DNA of 32,588 nt from NCBI GenBank assembly GCA_021801345.1, contig JAJYYA010000050.1, positions 1 through 32,588 of the forward strand. Reading direction: 5' to 3'. Below are positions 32,238-32,588 of the stretch, one piece after another; positions within the stretch are counted from its first letter, which is position 1; every line of letters starts with the position of its first letter. Made by a program: the position numbers and the translations under genes. The notes under the pieces are model-generated. The model was not told where the DNA came from and did no database searches. It saw only the letters and a list, made by a program, of their open reading frames with translations. This stretch comes from Nitrospirota bacterium (GTDB taxonomy: Bacteria; Nitrospirota; Leptospirillia; Leptospirillales; Leptospirillaceae).

Positions 32238-32588
32238 GGCACTCTCCTTTGTGGCAAAAGAATCCTGAACATATTCTCCCATAGAAGTCCCGGTTCTTCA
32301 AGCTGTTTTCTTTTGGCGGGTGCGCGTAAGATTTTGGGGGAACGGTAAAATGGTTCTTGTTAGAATTAATTCTTGGCCGGGCGGAGCCAAGTTTCTGAAG
32401 TGCCGAGTTCTCTCAAGAAACAACGCGCAAGCGGTTGTAGGGAAAAGGTTTTTTTGGGGCAATTTTCCCCCCTTTTCCCCGTTTTGGTCCCCCCTTCAAT
32501 CGGCCCGCTCGGGGCGGTGTGAGGGGCTGGAAAAGTAAAAAGCGTATCCCAGATTGGAGCCCGCAGCGTTGTTTCTTTACCGCGCCCG
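32238..32588. other. Gene-free end of window
   Basis: No gene with support was found. A 12-bp perfect palindrome AGAATTAATTCT lies at 32362-32373, and G-rich then C-rich runs at 32450-32480 could form a weak hairpin. The next gene is probably beyond the window. Confidence 0.4.

Noticed and set aside
32362-32373. Perfect palindrome AGAATTAATTCT as an operator
   Set aside because: A 12-bp AT-rich palindrome can arise by chance and no start site or downstream gene is visible to support it.
1-32588. CRISPR array
   Set aside because: No regularly spaced repeats and no cas genes were seen.

Overview
The window reads as chromosome of an autotrophic, acidophile-type member of the Nitrospirota; the best fit is a Leptospirillum-like iron oxidiser. 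This is inference. It rests on a Gram-negative-style lipoprotein set beside an actinobacterial-type Pup-proteasome, a reductive TCA (rTCA) cluster that uses the two-enzyme citrate cleavage route, a RuBisCO-like protein in a methionine-salvage operon, and an arsenite methyltransferase. GC content is clearly above 50% by eye, and alternative TTG/GTG starts are common.

Layout. (1) 2-3257, +: the end of a proteasome operon, prcB (cut by the window edge), prcA, Pup ligase pafA, and a coupled secreted Pro/Gly-rich protein. (2) 3667-6137, +: three closely spaced predicted lipoproteins, the last carrying a caspase-like (C14) domain. (3) 6256-8357, -: an MFS transporter coupled to a Na+/Ca2+-exchanger-family protein, then tRNA-Cys(GCA) at 8859-8933. 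(4) 9138-12653, -: methionine salvage genes mtnB, mtnX, mtnW (RuBisCO-like) and mtnD, with a four-helix membrane protein first. (5) 12900-15876, +: a membrane diguanylate cyclase and a chemoreceptor. (6) 16078-16893, +: arsM behind a good promoter and a small dyad, convergent with a possible HEPN-type protein. (7) 17683-19115, -: a stand-alone tnpB insertion element with an intact nuclease and hairpin ends. (8) 19193-31186, +: the carbon-fixation block. Its genes are ccsA, ccsB, an unlisted 54-aa membrane protein, a terminator, acn, a second terminator, ccl, a PsiE-like membrane protein, frdB-like, frdA-like, sucC, sucD, a peroxiredoxin and a terminator. (9) 31404-32237, -: a lipoprotein and an FmdB-type zinc ribbon.

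How it works together. CcsAB would make citryl-CoA from citrate, and Ccl would split it to acetyl-CoA and oxaloacetate. Aconitase links citrate and isocitrate, the Frd-like pair reduces fumarate, and SucCD forms succinyl-CoA. This covers much of the rTCA cycle. Malate dehydrogenase, fumarase, isocitrate dehydrogenase and the 2-oxoacid:ferredoxin oxidoreductases are not here. CcsAB and SucCD are paralogous pairs in one locus.

The strongest candidates for something undescribed are the 54-aa single-helix protein at the end of the ccs operon, the caspase/lipoprotein operon, the non-canonical iron-sulfur partner of the fumarate-reductase-like flavoprotein with no membrane anchor beside it, and the stand-alone TnpB with an apparently leaderless promoter. 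All assignments come from reading motifs and recalled family sequences; no search was run.
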